Part shown: positions 1 to 9,784 of the stretch, one piece after another | Layout: each line of letters begins with the position of its first letter | Numbering within the stretch: position 1 is the first letter of the stretch | Assembly: GCA_025765595.1 (NCBI GenBank) | Contig: JAIVFH010000165.1 | Coordinates: forward strand, 1 to 60,631 | DNA from: Obelidium mucronatum | Lineage: Eukaryota > Chytridiomycota > Chytridiomycetes > Chytridiales > Chytriomycetaceae | Length of the DNA: 60,631 bases | Direction of reading: 5' to 3' | Made by a program: the position numbers and the translations under genes | Notes under the pieces: generated by a model | Told to the model about the DNA's origin: nothing | Seen by the model: only the letters and a program-made list of their open reading frames with translations | The model's database searches: none

Positions 1-354
1 CCCAAGTCCAACAACCATCCTCATCATCATCAAACAACACACGTCGAGTCCGCACATCTCTCTTCAAACCAACTGACCCAACTTTCAACCAAGCCGTCGG
101 CCTCACACTCCCCACCAACCCGCAAGAATGGTCAATCGCCCAAGTCGCCGACTGGGTCTCTCAGAACGGTGGCGGACGGTCCGGCAGCGACGCGGTGATG
201 CACCAAAAAATCGATGGAATGGCGTTAATGTCATTAAATGTAGAGGACCTGTTTACAGTGTTGAGAATTGAAAACTGTGGGGCAAAGGATGCAGTTTGTT
301 AGAGGCATGGAAGTGTTGAATGCGCCGCCGCCTACTTATTTTGAAGAGTTGTAA
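1..354 (+). pseudogene. SAM-domain protein, 3' end, frameshifted (copy 1)
   Basis: Only the C-terminal part of this gene is in the window. Read from base 3, it gives a short Gln/Ser stretch and then a SAM (sterile alpha motif) domain, with recognisable segments such as EWSIAQVADWVSQNGGG and VEDLFTVLRIE. SAM domains are protein-protein interaction modules. Compared with the intact relative at 21,614-22,447, this copy has one extra A in the stretch near 270 (GAAAACTGTGG against GAAACTGTGG). The extra base shifts the frame and ends translation at 300-302, removing the last helix and the tail, whose original stop would be at 352-354. The frameshift is visible directly. It could be a sequencing error, but the same segment also has many substitutions, which fits decay after duplication. 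Confidence 0.75.
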
Positions 355-408
355 AGAAAATATAAATAGAAAGAAATTGTCATTTACCATCTTTTTTTTT
401 TGAAAGTA

Positions 409-1348
409 TTATTTCTCTCGCGAATCCAAGTTAATCAACCCAGCCTTGACATTCACAAGCACACTCCCAGGAATATGCACCAACACGCCCCTCTCCACCG
501 CCACATTCAACCCCGTCTTCAAATCCACTGCCTCTACAGATTTAACCTGCCGCTCAATAAAAACTCCATAAGCCTGATGTTCTTCTAAAGGAAGCAACCC
601 ATTCTCATGCAACACCTTCACCTTTTGCCAAGAATTCAACTCCGTCAAAGCCCTCTTTCCAGGTAAATCACTCTTGTGCACGGCATCAGAAAGCCCATTC
701 ACTGTGCAATCCTGCGCTCTCCATAGAATCAATTCAAACGCGACTCCCAGCTAGCCGCGCGGGCATCGAATTGCACTGTCAGCTTCAACGACGAATCCTT
801 CCCGCTTTCAACGTCATTTTCAAGTTGTTCTGGTGCAAGAAACGGTAACGGAACACCTAGCTTCATAAACTGCTGCATCAGGACAACACTCGCGAACGAA
901 GCCGTTAAAGACACGAGTTTATCTCGTTTCCCGTTAAATGGATGTGGATTCCAAGTCTGCCGCTGCTCGTTATAATGTGGGAGCAAGGAGAAGCGTGATT
1001 TCATCAGACTGCGTGAATCCATAGCTGGCTTGAGTTTCCGTCATGAGCGCCAGCAGAGTGTTGTGCATAGCGGTTGGCGAATACTGGACTGTATCTACGT
1101 GATGGAAAGAGACGCTTGCTTTGGGATGAGAAGCCTTTGAGGTCTAGGCGGAGTGAGATCCATTGGTTGGATGGTAGGAGGCGGGTCACGAGTTGTTCTT
1201 GGCGCGTGAGTTTGTCGCCGAGGGTGGACCATGTGGGGCGGCGGATGTCGGGCCAGCTGGAGTGTGCGGCTTGTGGGGGCAGTGTTACGAGGGGAGCAGA
1301 CTTTAAGAGGGTGTGGATGGACTGTTCTTTTTCGGTATTTTCTGTCAT
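409..1348 (-). pseudogene. Thg1-like protein (tRNAHis guanylyltransferase family), broken copy 1
   Basis: This copy is homologous along its length to the intact 310-aa Thg1-like gene at 23,779-24,711, but it is split into three frames (409-732, 729-1022, 1004-1348). The N-terminal piece keeps the catalytic-type RLD segment and ends just after the position of an inserted G near 1,070. A second one-base length difference lies near 985. A deletion of about 13 bp near 745 removes residues around the conserved tryptophan segment. With three independent lesions a functional product is very unlikely. It sits tail to tail with the SAM gene, as in the second copy. The upstream spacer (1,349-1,646) leads into the rhodanese gene on the opposite strand, so the two genes probably share a bidirectional promoter region. 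Confidence 0.8.
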
Positions 1349-1646
1349 TGTTTTTTTGTGTTGAAGTAGTTACTTTATGATTAGACAACTCTTTTTATAT
1401 TCTTTATTGGTTGTGAATCAGAGCTGTTGCTTGACCACATGAAAAAAAAGATAAAAGTTTATTTATCTACCCTACTCAAGTGCGCAAGTTTCGGAGACTC
1501 AGAGTTGAGAAGTTTTGAACTTTAGCCTTGCGATTTTTCTATTCCCCGTCATTAGTAAGGCGAAATTGCGCCATTGCACGTGCCACAATAATACAACAAC
1601 TCCCACGTTTCCGAATCCCAAAAAAAAAAAAACCACCCAGCGAAAA

Positions 1647-2128
1647 ATGTCAACCGCCAAACCATTGCAACCCGAAGAACTTGCCAGCTGGCTCCAAGAC
1701 GGCTCCCTCACAGCCAATGAAGACTACTTGATCGTCGATGTTCGTGGCGACGATTTCAAGGAAGGGTAAAAAAAAGAATCATACCTATCGATAATGACCT
1801 CTTTAACAGAGCACGAAATAACCAAAAAAAACATAGTCACATTGCATCTGCAATCAACATCCCATCCACCGAATTCACCGCCGAAAAGGCACTCATCAGT
1901 GAAAAGGACCAAGAACGTCTTTCAAAGGCAAAAAAGGTTGTCTTCCACTGCCAGTTGTCGCAAGTCCGAGGCCCTACGAGCGCCAACAACTACTTGAACA
2001 CTGTTGGTGCCGCTGAAGGACAGGAAGTGTTTGTGTTGCAGGGTGGATTCACAAAGTGGCTTGAGACTTATGGAAAGGAGAAGGCGCTTGTGGAGGATGT
2101 GAAGGATGCGCCAAAGGCTGCTGAATAA
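1647..2128 (+). CDS. Single-domain rhodanese / Cdc25-Acr2-like phosphatase (copy 1)
   Basis: Two exons (1647-1765 and 1837-2128) with a 71-bp GT-AG intron encode a protein of about 136 aa. The N-terminal part has the rhodanese signature YLIVDVRGDDF. The second exon has the active-site loop HCQLSQVRGP, a Cys-X5-Arg phosphate-binding loop as in Cdc25 phosphatases and Acr2-type arsenate reductases. Family knowledge suggests phosphatase or arsenate-reductase activity through a thiol-phosphate or thiol-arsenate intermediate, but the substrate cannot be read from sequence. The start is the only ATG in frame before the conserved domain. The gene is followed 87 bp later by a tandem-domain relative. 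Its duplicate at 34,835-35,318 is almost identical in protein sequence, which suggests purifying selection or recent conversion. Confidence 0.85.
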
Positions 2129-2415
2129 ATGCGGACTGTTGATTTTTGTTCTATTCGCCGAATTGCGTCACCGAAAGCAACAAAAAAAAACAGTATTCTG
2201 AAACTTGTGAGCAAATGGCTGCTGCCACCTTGAAACCCGAAGTTCTCGCTGCCTGGATCAAAGACCCATCCAAGAAGGCGAAAGTAGACTTCCTTGTCGT
2301 CGATGTCCGTCCCCGATTCGATGGCGGGTATGTACAACTATTCAATGACCACCCCTGCACACACTCACACAAGCTCCTGATCAATCAAAAACTCAGAAAC
2401 ATTGTAACAGCCGTC

Positions 2416-5400
2416 TAGGGATGGTTACCTGGTGAAAACCCGGTACCTGCGGGTATGAGTCATCGGGTTTACCTGGGACTGGCGATTGAAAACTGGTCAT
2501 GCCAGGTTGGCTCCGGTTAGGGTTACTGGGTTGGGGTGACGTTGGTGGGGCCAGCGGGTTTTTATTCTTAAAAAACAAAATAAAAGTAATAAAAATAAAA
2601 GAAACAAAAGAATAACTAACAAGAGACTCAGATCGATTGGGTGTGATTCCCATACTGATTCAACGCAAGAGATGAAGCGGCCTTGGTATTGAACGAGAGT
2701 GTGCCGCTAGTATACCAGTTATGAGTGCAAATCAAAGATCCCGCTTGGCGTTAATCGGTTGCGCTTGTCCGTAATAATGTTTCCTGCATCTGAAAAAATC
2801 GTTCTGAAGGGACGGAGGATGCCGAAATTGCCAAGAAGTCGACAGCCATTTTCCAAAGGTTTGGATATGCTTTCTTATTTGCTTCCCACCACTTCAACGG
2901 ATTGACATCAGAAAGCTGACCCAGCTTCAAGTATCTGGTACAAAAAAATTCGTTAGTTAATAAATTATAAAGGCTGTACAAATACATACTCCTCAAATTC
3001 GTCACGGTCCAAATTCAAAGCTCCTCCTTTTTTGGACTTTGGCGCACCCAATCGACGCTTGAACTCATGGTAGTTTGCATCCTGACCTCCCAATCCTGTT
3101 CGATGATTAGAACCATTGCGGTCACTTGCCACAGCAGGCGCAGATTCCGGTGCAGTGGGCTTGTATTTTGATGACCAAATTTGTCTAGCACGAGTTAGGA
3201 ACTCATCGTTCACTTGGCGGTGAGCCAATAGTTCTTTTTCGTCAACACTGTCATCTGCAGTTTCTTTATCAGCCTCAATGATTGCCAGTCGCCGATCCAA
3301 AAAGAATGCCAAATTGTAGTTCGGATCAAATATTGTCGCAATGGAGAGGTATGGAGAAGCTTTGCTCCAGTATTTTTGCAGCTTTTCGTCAAAGAATGTT
3401 GCTGCATCTACTAAACGATTCTTGAATGTCAACCCATGTTTTTTCGCAAATAAAGGACTGTCAATGAAGGTCTTGAATCGATCTATTGTTTATAATTGGG
3501 ATATAATGCATGCAGCGATTAAAAAAAAAAGTGTCGACTCACCAACTTGATCAAACAAATCATCGTATGTTGGAATCACATCAGAGGCAGTCACGTAACT
3601 GTGGCCCGTGAGATGCTTAACTGAATTTTTGCAGGGACCCAGAAACCTTAGAAGCACCTCCAGTTCGTCCCACTGCTTCTTCCCAATTTGAAAGTCTTGA
3701 TACACATCCAGCTCCATCAACTTCGCAATTGCTGGTTTCAAATACAATGCGCGGTGGATCATATCATAGGTAGAGTACCATCGAGTTTGGACGTCTAGGA
3801 TTACCATTAAAAAATCCTTTTTGCTGTTACCAGTAGAAATCCAAGCCTGCTCCAGAGCTTCAACCCTTTGTGGGGAGTCCTTCAAAGCAACAACAAATCC
3901 ATGTAGCTTTGTTATGGCACTGTCTTCCACTCGAAACGGCTCCAAGAAGGCTGGTTAAATAGATAAGATCATAAGCGACTTCCCAAAGAAAAAAAAAACC
4001 TTTGACAGCCAAATCAAGCACATGTGCCCAACAGCGAATATGGATTTCAACTGCATAATCTTCAGGGGAAACATCTTCATCCATCTCCTCAATCAACGTT
4101 TCAACTAACGCCTCCACCATAGTGTCATTGTTGCTAGCATTATCTGAGGTAACAGTGAAAAACCGGTCCCAGACACCATTCTCACGCAAGACCTCAATAA
4201 CTTTTTTTGCTATGTTTCTTCCTTCATGGGTGCCAGACAACGGCACAATATCCAACACACAAGCTTGAATAGTAAAATTGGAAACAAAGTGGCCAGTAAT
4301 TCCAAGATACGCAACTTTGTTGTCGCTAGAAGTCCAGATGTCGAGTGTAATACAGATCTATTGAATAAATGTGGGTTTAAGGGACAGTGTTAGCTGAGGG
4401 CAAACAATACCTGTGAATCTGCAGACTTTAAAATCTTGCAGATAGCAGCTCGACCTTTCTCACAGAGATCTTTGATGTGGGATTTCATTGTGGATCTTGC
4501 AGGAAGCCGTAAGTCTGGGCGGAAATCCGCAATCATTTGTCTGAAGCCACGTCTCTCGCTCACACCCAAAGGCGCAATGTCAAGGATTATATGCTTTGCA
4601 AGTGCATCTTTTACTTCAAGTGAGCTGAGGGCAAAGTACTCCTTTTTAAACAAATAATGCTGTCAGTTCAGCTAGTGTCATCACCAATATATAATACCAA
4701 CTAACCGAAACTTTTGCTGTGCCATCGGAACGCAGTTTTGTTTGGGATTTGCTGTCTCCCAACAGTGTTCTTCTGAGCTCTGGATCCATCAAAGAAACAA
4801 CTGAACCATGGGCGCTTTGCAAGTGAGACTTCATATTGGTAAGAGATCCTTGACCATCGGTTTTTTGTGCCCAGCTGCACGGAACCTGAGTATGTCCTTG
4901 GTGAAAAGCGAGGCAGATATCATATCTTGCCCCCGGTTGCAAACCACATTCACGTCCAAGTTTGATCTCGATTCGTTTAAAGTACTTATCCAACCAAAGG
5001 CGGCTGGATCCATCTTTCATGGGCTGTACTTCTTTGAAATCGGCAGCCTTCAGCCCATAATCTACCTTCTTTGATTTTCTGTTCACATCTGGCAGTTGGA
5101 ACTGAAGTACTTTTCGAGGACTTTCCCTGGGACTTGGACTTGGTGGAGATATGTTCAGAAGCTGGGGCTCAGATTCATCGGCTGGTGCTGCCATTCTCTT
5201 TCGTCGCTTGGATGGTGTCTCCAGCAGGACTTCGTCTTCAGATTCAGAGTCTGACATGTTTGGATTGTCAGTTCAGTTTCAGTTCTGAAAAAAAAGCAAA
5301 CAGTTCAGGAAAATTAAATAAAGATAAGATCTTTGTTCCTTGCAGTTTTAGAAGCTGTTTCCGATGCAGTTCAGTCAAAGGCTTGGTGGCTTTCATAATT

Positions 5401-5780
5401 AAAGGTTGAGCCATGTCACGACTCACTCTCTTGTCTCCACATCTTGAGATTTGAAATAGCAGTAGTTTTGACGTTTTGTGAGCGAACACAAGATGTGAGC
5501 AATTACTTGCTGCATACTTGCAGTACTCTCACTTACTCGAAACCAAAGTGATCTGTTTTATTAAAGATGTCTCTTTTCAATTGCTGTGCTAAACATTCTG
5601 GTGACGCTTCATGCTAGTAGTGCGGACTATGGGTGGAGGGGGGTTCGACCCCTCCCCCGAGACTTTTTTTCGGGTGTCAGGTCCCACACCCAGGTCTGAC
5701 AAAAACCAAAACCTGGTCATGTCACGTGACCAGGTTAACCTGACCAGGTCCGGATAACGGGTACCAAATCGCCATCCCTA
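2416..5780. mobile_element. hAT-superfamily DNA transposon, 3,365 bp, with 8-bp TSD
   Basis: The element begins TAGGGATGG and ends CCATCCCTA, a 9-bp terminal inverted repeat typical of hAT elements. It is flanked by a perfect 8-bp target-site duplication CAGCCGTC at 2408-2415 and 5781-5788. The subterminal regions (2425-2540 and 5660-5770) are rich in ACCTGG/CCAGGT and CGGGTACC-type palindromic motifs, probable transposase-binding sites. The interior carries one multi-exon transposase gene on the minus strand. The insertion splits the second exon of the tandem rhodanese gene. The duplicated copy of that gene at 35,410 has no such insertion, so the element arrived after the segmental duplication. 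Confidence 0.93.
2751..5257 (-). pseudogene. hAT transposase, multi-exon, frameshift in the C-terminal dimerisation motif
   Basis: The gene starts at ATG 5257 and is spliced through at least six exons (for example 5257-4706 and 4641-4411, then blocks near 4358-4000, 3945-3550, 3480-3005 and 2940-2751). The N-terminal exon has an acidic and basic leader followed by a BED-type zinc-finger region with CSW and HLQSAHG. Middle exons carry hAT core motifs such as TLDIWTSSDN, TSDNASNN and CWAHVLDL. The last exon has the family C-terminal signature WKMAVDFLAISASSVPSERF. Just after SERFF, a T run near 2795 appears one base short: an extra T would restore the expected SDAGN continuation, while the actual frame ends 13 residues later. 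The lesion may be real decay or a homopolymer sequencing error. Confidence 0.8.
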
Positions 5781-6782
5781 CAGCCGTCAACATTCCATCT
5801 GAATCCTTCACCGACAAAGACAAGGAACTGCTAGCAGCACCACGTCGCGTCATCTTCCACTGCCACCACTCGCTCCACAAGGGACCAGCCAGCGCCTCCC
5901 ACTACCTCAAGACCGTAGGCGCATCGGAGGGCCAAGAAGTCTTTGTTTTGGAAGGCGGCTACGCAAAGTGGGCTGAAACGTATGCAAGCGATCTGGAGTT
6001 GATTGAAAACGCAACACCGAAACCAGAAGACAAGAAACGGAAAGCGGAAGTTACAACTACTGTTGAGAAGGAAAGCAGCAGCAAAAAGAGGGCTGCTGCT
6101 GTCGTCGTTACTCAGACATTGAAACCAGAAGCTCTCGTTTCTTGGCTTCGTGACGAAAAGTTGAAGGCTCACAAGGACTACTTGATTGTTGATGTTCGTC
6201 CACGTTTCGATGGAGGGTGAGTAAAGCTTTGACTATTGTCTGCCCATTACTAATTCTATGGATGTGTTAGAAACATTGCAACAGCAGTAAATATCCCACG
6301 CGAAGAATTCAATGAAGCAGATAAAGCTCTACTGGCAGCTCCACGTAAACTAGTTTTCCACTGTCACCACTCGTTACATAAAGGTCCAGCCAGCGCCGCC
6401 AACTACCTTAAAACAGTTGGCGCATCGGAAGGACAAGAAGTGTATGTGCTTGAGGGAGGGTATGCAAAGTGGGCGGAAGTGTACAGTAAAGAAAAGGATT
6501 TAGTTGAGAACTTGAAGAAGGATGAGGGGTGAAGGATAATGAGTAATATTATTAAAGTGGCGTTTAAAAAATAGTTTGTTCAAAGTACACGAAGACGAGA
6601 TCAAAACAGCTGACTCATCAAAAGCACGTATTGGATCCTTCCTCGCGATTTAGTGCAATCAGCAACAGTTGCCCAATGCTCATCACCGACTGAGGTGCCA
6701 TTTCGTAGAAAAACCATTGTGACGGATCACCACATGCATCACCACATATCTTGAAAAGAAACACTTCCTTTATTGCTTTCAA

Positions 6783-7648
6783 TTACACACCAACATCAAC
6801 CAACACGTGAGGTCCAATCTGGGACCGGATGGGAATAGCGTCAAACTGATTCCCTGAAACAAAAAAAACCTCGAGGCTTTTCAAAGCAACTATTTCAATT
6901 GGAATCGAGCCTGTAAGACGATTTTTCGAGACTAGGAAACTTTTCAGTGAGGCAAGTTTCGACAGAGACTTTGGAATATGGCCAGTCAAATGGTTTTCTT
7001 GAAGAAAAAGTCGTTCTAGACGCGATAGATTTCCTAAGGTGGAAGGAATGTCACCGTGTAGGTTGTTTGTGTGAAGGCTTAGGACTATGAGGTTTGACAG
7101 AGTTCCAAAAAGAGACGACAAGCTGATAAATCCAGCTTCTTCAGCGCCGCCATAGATCCAATCTCTTTTGGAATAAGCGTTGCATACGACAGTCCAATTT
7201 CGATTGTCGTCAGTTTTGATGCAAACAGAGATGCATATGCAGCCCGATATCCATCATGGCCTCGAAACAAGACATGATCAATTTTCTGAACATCATCTTC
7301 GTATTTGACTCTGTTGAGGTTAATCTCTGGGCATTGTTTGAGACTCAGCATACAAAACGGGTTTGTGGTTAAGCACCGGTTGAATGCTTTTGACAGCCGC
7401 CTGAAAGACGCTGCTTCGAAGGGATGCATCCACGTGAATACTTGAGCGATGACTTCTGAAGGAACATCTGAGATTTGCGTGTGGAACTTTGCGTTCTTGT
7501 TTGAGATGAGTTGGATTTGTTTTGCGATAACCAGCTGCGTTTGTTCGATTCGATCCACTTTTGCGCATAGCTTATCAATCGATGCTTGCTGATGGGCGAG
7601 CTGGGCTTGGATGGCTGCAAATAGGCCGAGGATTTGTGAACTCTCCAT
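6783..7648 (-). pseudogene. F-box / leucine-rich-repeat protein, deletion-frameshifted (copy 1)
   Basis: This is the counterpart of the intact 296-aa gene at 38,801-39,691. The N-terminal half (7648-7085) has a coiled-coil-like leader (HQQASIDKLCAKVDRIEQ), then an F-box-like segment (ISDVPSEVIAQVFTWMHPFE) and the first LRR. A deletion of about two dozen bases near 7,105, relative to the other copy, removes part of an LRR and shifts frame. The remaining LRRs (NNLHGDIPSTLGNLSRLERL pattern) continue in another frame at 7121-6783. F-box proteins recruit substrates to SCF ubiquitin ligases, and the LRRs would be the substrate-binding part. The gene is probably inactive here. The N-terminal ORF could still encode a truncated F-box protein. 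Confidence 0.75.
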
Positions 7649-7917
7649 GTTTATGAAGTATTAAATACATACCAAACCAATCAAGCAGCTTCGCTTGTGC
7701 TTGCATTCTTTATGGCAACATGGCTGTCGCAAAAACCTCTTGTGCTCGAACAGTGGGTTGAACTATCATTCAAGGTCTAATGCCTATATTCTGGCCAAAC
7801 GCTAATCGACCAGGCCAATCGACCTGGTCGACCCTATGCCATTCTTTTGCGATTTTCCCTTCAAGAAGTGAACCCTTTTAAGCCCGCGACAGCGGATTTT
7901 AAAAAGATAAGTCCACT

Positions 7918-8222
7918 TTCGTCCTTCGCCTAAAACCTCATTAAGGTCTCTCCGGATCTCATACGCCTTCAGATCATAGCTTGAGCGATGTTTATGGTTA
8001 TTCTTTTAGGTTTCATACAGGGCAGTTCCACAAGCCATGCCAAATGCCAAGGAATTCCAAATTGTGTGGTCCCTTGTAAGCAAAAAGTTTTAATTTAATG
8101 TTCTAGCTACTTTATCTTGAATGAAAGAGATTCCCTTTCTATGAAACTTCTACGCAGATGTAATTGACGTAAATCAGTCGTACCTCGGTTGTGACAGGGT
8201 GGACGTTGGGGTGGACTGCCAT
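7918..8222 (-). pseudogene. Relic of a small 99-aa ORF (copy 1)
   Basis: The sequence is recognisably related to the intact minus-strand ORF at 39,962-40,261: the same start context in GGACTGCCAT, and the same conserved 3' stretch around CTGAAGGCGTATGAGATC. Indels and stops break the frame within about 30 codons. No function is known. The rest of the 7,649-8,296 spacer holds AT-rich sequence and a short inverted repeat (TCGACCAGG / CCTGGTCGA near 7,807-7,831). I see no other gene there. Confidence 0.45.
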
Positions 8223-8296
8223 TTAATCAATATTTTTTTGGCCAATTTGAGGTTACATCAAATTATCAAAAAAAAAAAAAAAAAACCAACAAAAAA

Positions 8297-9118
8297 ATGA
8301 AGACATCGCTTGTGCTCACCATCATTGCTGCTCTAGCAGTTACCACCAACTGTTTTCCGGTATCAAACTCTGGGTTTGCAACTACAACTACAGGAACCCC
8401 TATTAAAACAGCTACTGGTATAAGACCAACCTCTGCAAACACCAGGCCAGCTTCGGTGTTTACGGCTAGCACTACTGGAACCCTTCCGGCCACTGTGACG
8501 CCAAAGAGCACGCCCACTGGAACGGCTACTGAGATAAGACCTACCTCTGTAAACACCAGGCCAGCTTCGGTGTTTACGGCTAGCACTACGGGAACTCCTT
8601 CTGCCGCCGTGACGCCAAAGAACACGCCCACTGGAACGGCTACTGAGATAAGACCAACCTCTCCAAAGACCAGGCCAGCTTCGGTGTTTACGGCAAGTAC
8701 TACAGGAGCTCTTTCTGCCACCGTGACGCCAAAGAACACGCCCACTGGAACTGCTACTGAGATAAGACCTACCTCTGTAAACACCAGGCCAGCTTCGGTG
8801 TTTACGGCTAGCACTACGGGAACTCCTTCTGCCACCGTGACGCCAAAGAACACGCCCACTGGAACGGCTACTGAGATAAGACCAACCTCTCCAAACACCA
8901 GGCCAGCTTCGGTGTTTACGGCAAGCACTACAGGAACTCCTTCTGCCAACGTGACGTCAAAGAACACGCCCACTGGAACGGCTACCGGGAACAGACCAGC
9001 TTCTACCAAGGCAGCTTCTGTGTTTACAGCAAACACTTCTCGTGGATCAACTCCGCCTGTCACTGCATCTACCGCTGTGGGAACTGGCTCTGAAGCTAAA
9101 GCGGCCGCGGGAATTTAA
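8297..9118 (+). CDS. Secreted Ser/Thr/Pro-rich tandem-repeat protein (copy 1)
   Basis: A 273-aa single-exon ORF. Residues 1-20 form a signal peptide (MKTSLVLTIIAALAVTTNCF). The remainder is almost entirely tandem repeats of about 38 residues built on TPKNTPTGTATEIRPTS and TRPASVFTASTTG. The composition (Thr, Ser, Pro, Ala, few charges, no other Cys after the signal) suggests a heavily O-glycosylated wall or surface mucin-like protein. There is no clear C-terminal GPI hydrophobic tail, so secretion or wall retention by glycans is more likely. The start is the first ATG, after an A-rich leader. The second copy at 40,331-41,044 has a different repeat length and number, so the array evolves by unequal exchange. 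The function is unknown beyond this. Confidence 0.75.
   Translation: MKTSLVLTIIAALAVTTNCFPVSNSGFATTTTGTPIKTATGIRPTSANTRPASVFTASTTGTLPATVTPKSTPTGTATEIRPTSVNTRPASVFTASTTGTPSAAVTPKNTPTGTATEIRPTSPKTRPASVFTASTTGALSATVTPKNTPTGTATEIRPTSVNTRPASVFTASTTGTPSATVTPKNTPTGTATEIRPTSPNTRPASVFTASTTGTPSANVTSKNTPTGTATGNRPASTKAASVFTANTSRGSTPPVTASTAVGTGSEAKAAAGI
8440..9000 (+). repeat. In-frame minisatellite of about 114-bp units
   Basis: About five direct units of about 114 bp, each containing ACGCCAAAGA(A/G)CACGCCCACT and TTCGGTGTTTACGGC. They encode the 38-residue repeat of the secreted protein. Unit length is a multiple of three, so copy-number changes keep frame. Confidence 0.85.
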
Positions 9119-9199
9119 ATTGGTTGATGATACGTGTTTACCTTTATTAGTGTTGCAGGTTCCTTTTGGAATTCGTTTATTACATTGACGCTAAATAAA

Positions 9200-9760
9200 A
9201 AGTTGTCTCTCTATTGTCATTATGTTGCCTGGTTGTCTACCTCTGAAAATATTGCTGGCCGTGTCTCAATTGCAAAGTCACACACGTTTCACTTCACAAG
9301 TTCTGCTACAGCAGCTGGTAAAGGGCCAAAGAGAAAATTTCCCAGTAAGTGCAACAATTTCAGCTGATCAAGAGAGCCAATTTTTTCCGGTACAGGACCA
9401 GTGAGCAGATTGTTGTTGAAATCTGTTCAGCATTCCCAAGAATAAGGGGATGCTTCCAATAGTAAATTTCCTTTAGTAACGACAAATTTACAAGGGTGAA
9501 TGGAAGCATGTTTGGTTGAGTTGTTGTTCGCAAAGAGACACATACGCCGCTTGATGAGTAGAGCCTTCAAGGAATCGGGCCTCGTGCTTGCATCCGATCC
9601 GTTTGAATCGACGGAGGTTCAATAGAATATATTGCGTATCAAGGAGACAGGCGTTGAATGAGCGAGAGGTTTAATTGATTCAAGTCCAACTAAATATTTT
9701 CGAGACAGTTTCCACTGGAAGGTCAGACAGAGTTTATAGAGACGTGTGCACCATTTACTC
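9200..9760 (-). pseudogene. F-box/LRR protein relic (copy 1 of 41,110-42,057)
   Basis: DNA similarity to the intact 315-aa F-box/LRR gene at 41,110-42,057 is clear at both ends. The 3' part shares the segment around AGGACCAGTGAGCAGATTGT. The 5' part shares the F-box-encoding segment around TTTCCACTGGAAGGTCAGAC. About half of the gene, including most LRR codons, is missing (560 bp against 950 bp), and no frame stays open. A dead copy. Confidence 0.75.
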
Positions 9761-9784
9761 TCTTTTTATCCTCTAATAAATCTT

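Larger units (their letters stand above)
2215..6532 (+). pseudogene. Tandem two-domain rhodanese protein, interrupted by a hAT transposon (copy 1)
   Basis: Exon 1 (2215-about 2329) encodes the start of a rhodanese domain (FLVVDVRPRFDGG). Exon 2 begins with AAACATTG near 2398 and is cut by the hAT insertion at 2416-5780. It resumes at 5781 and continues through a second domain and one more intron (about 6218-6270) to the TGA at 6530-6532. Without the transposon and one target repeat the reading frame is continuous. Both domains carry HCHHSLHKGP in the active-site loop, so the Arg of the Cys-X5-Arg motif is Lys. The linker between domains is basic (KKRK, SSSKKR) and may act as a nuclear signal. 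Because the insertion is in an exon, the gene is almost certainly inactive. The relative at 35,410-36,356 is also broken, by small indels. Confidence 0.85.

Noticed and set aside
8266..9063. A 265-codon open frame antisense to the Thr-rich repeat gene (also at 40,306-40,935)
   Set aside because: It is open only because each repeat unit is a multiple of three and happens to lack stops on the reverse strand. The sense strand has a signal peptide and a plausible secreted composition; the antisense has neither.
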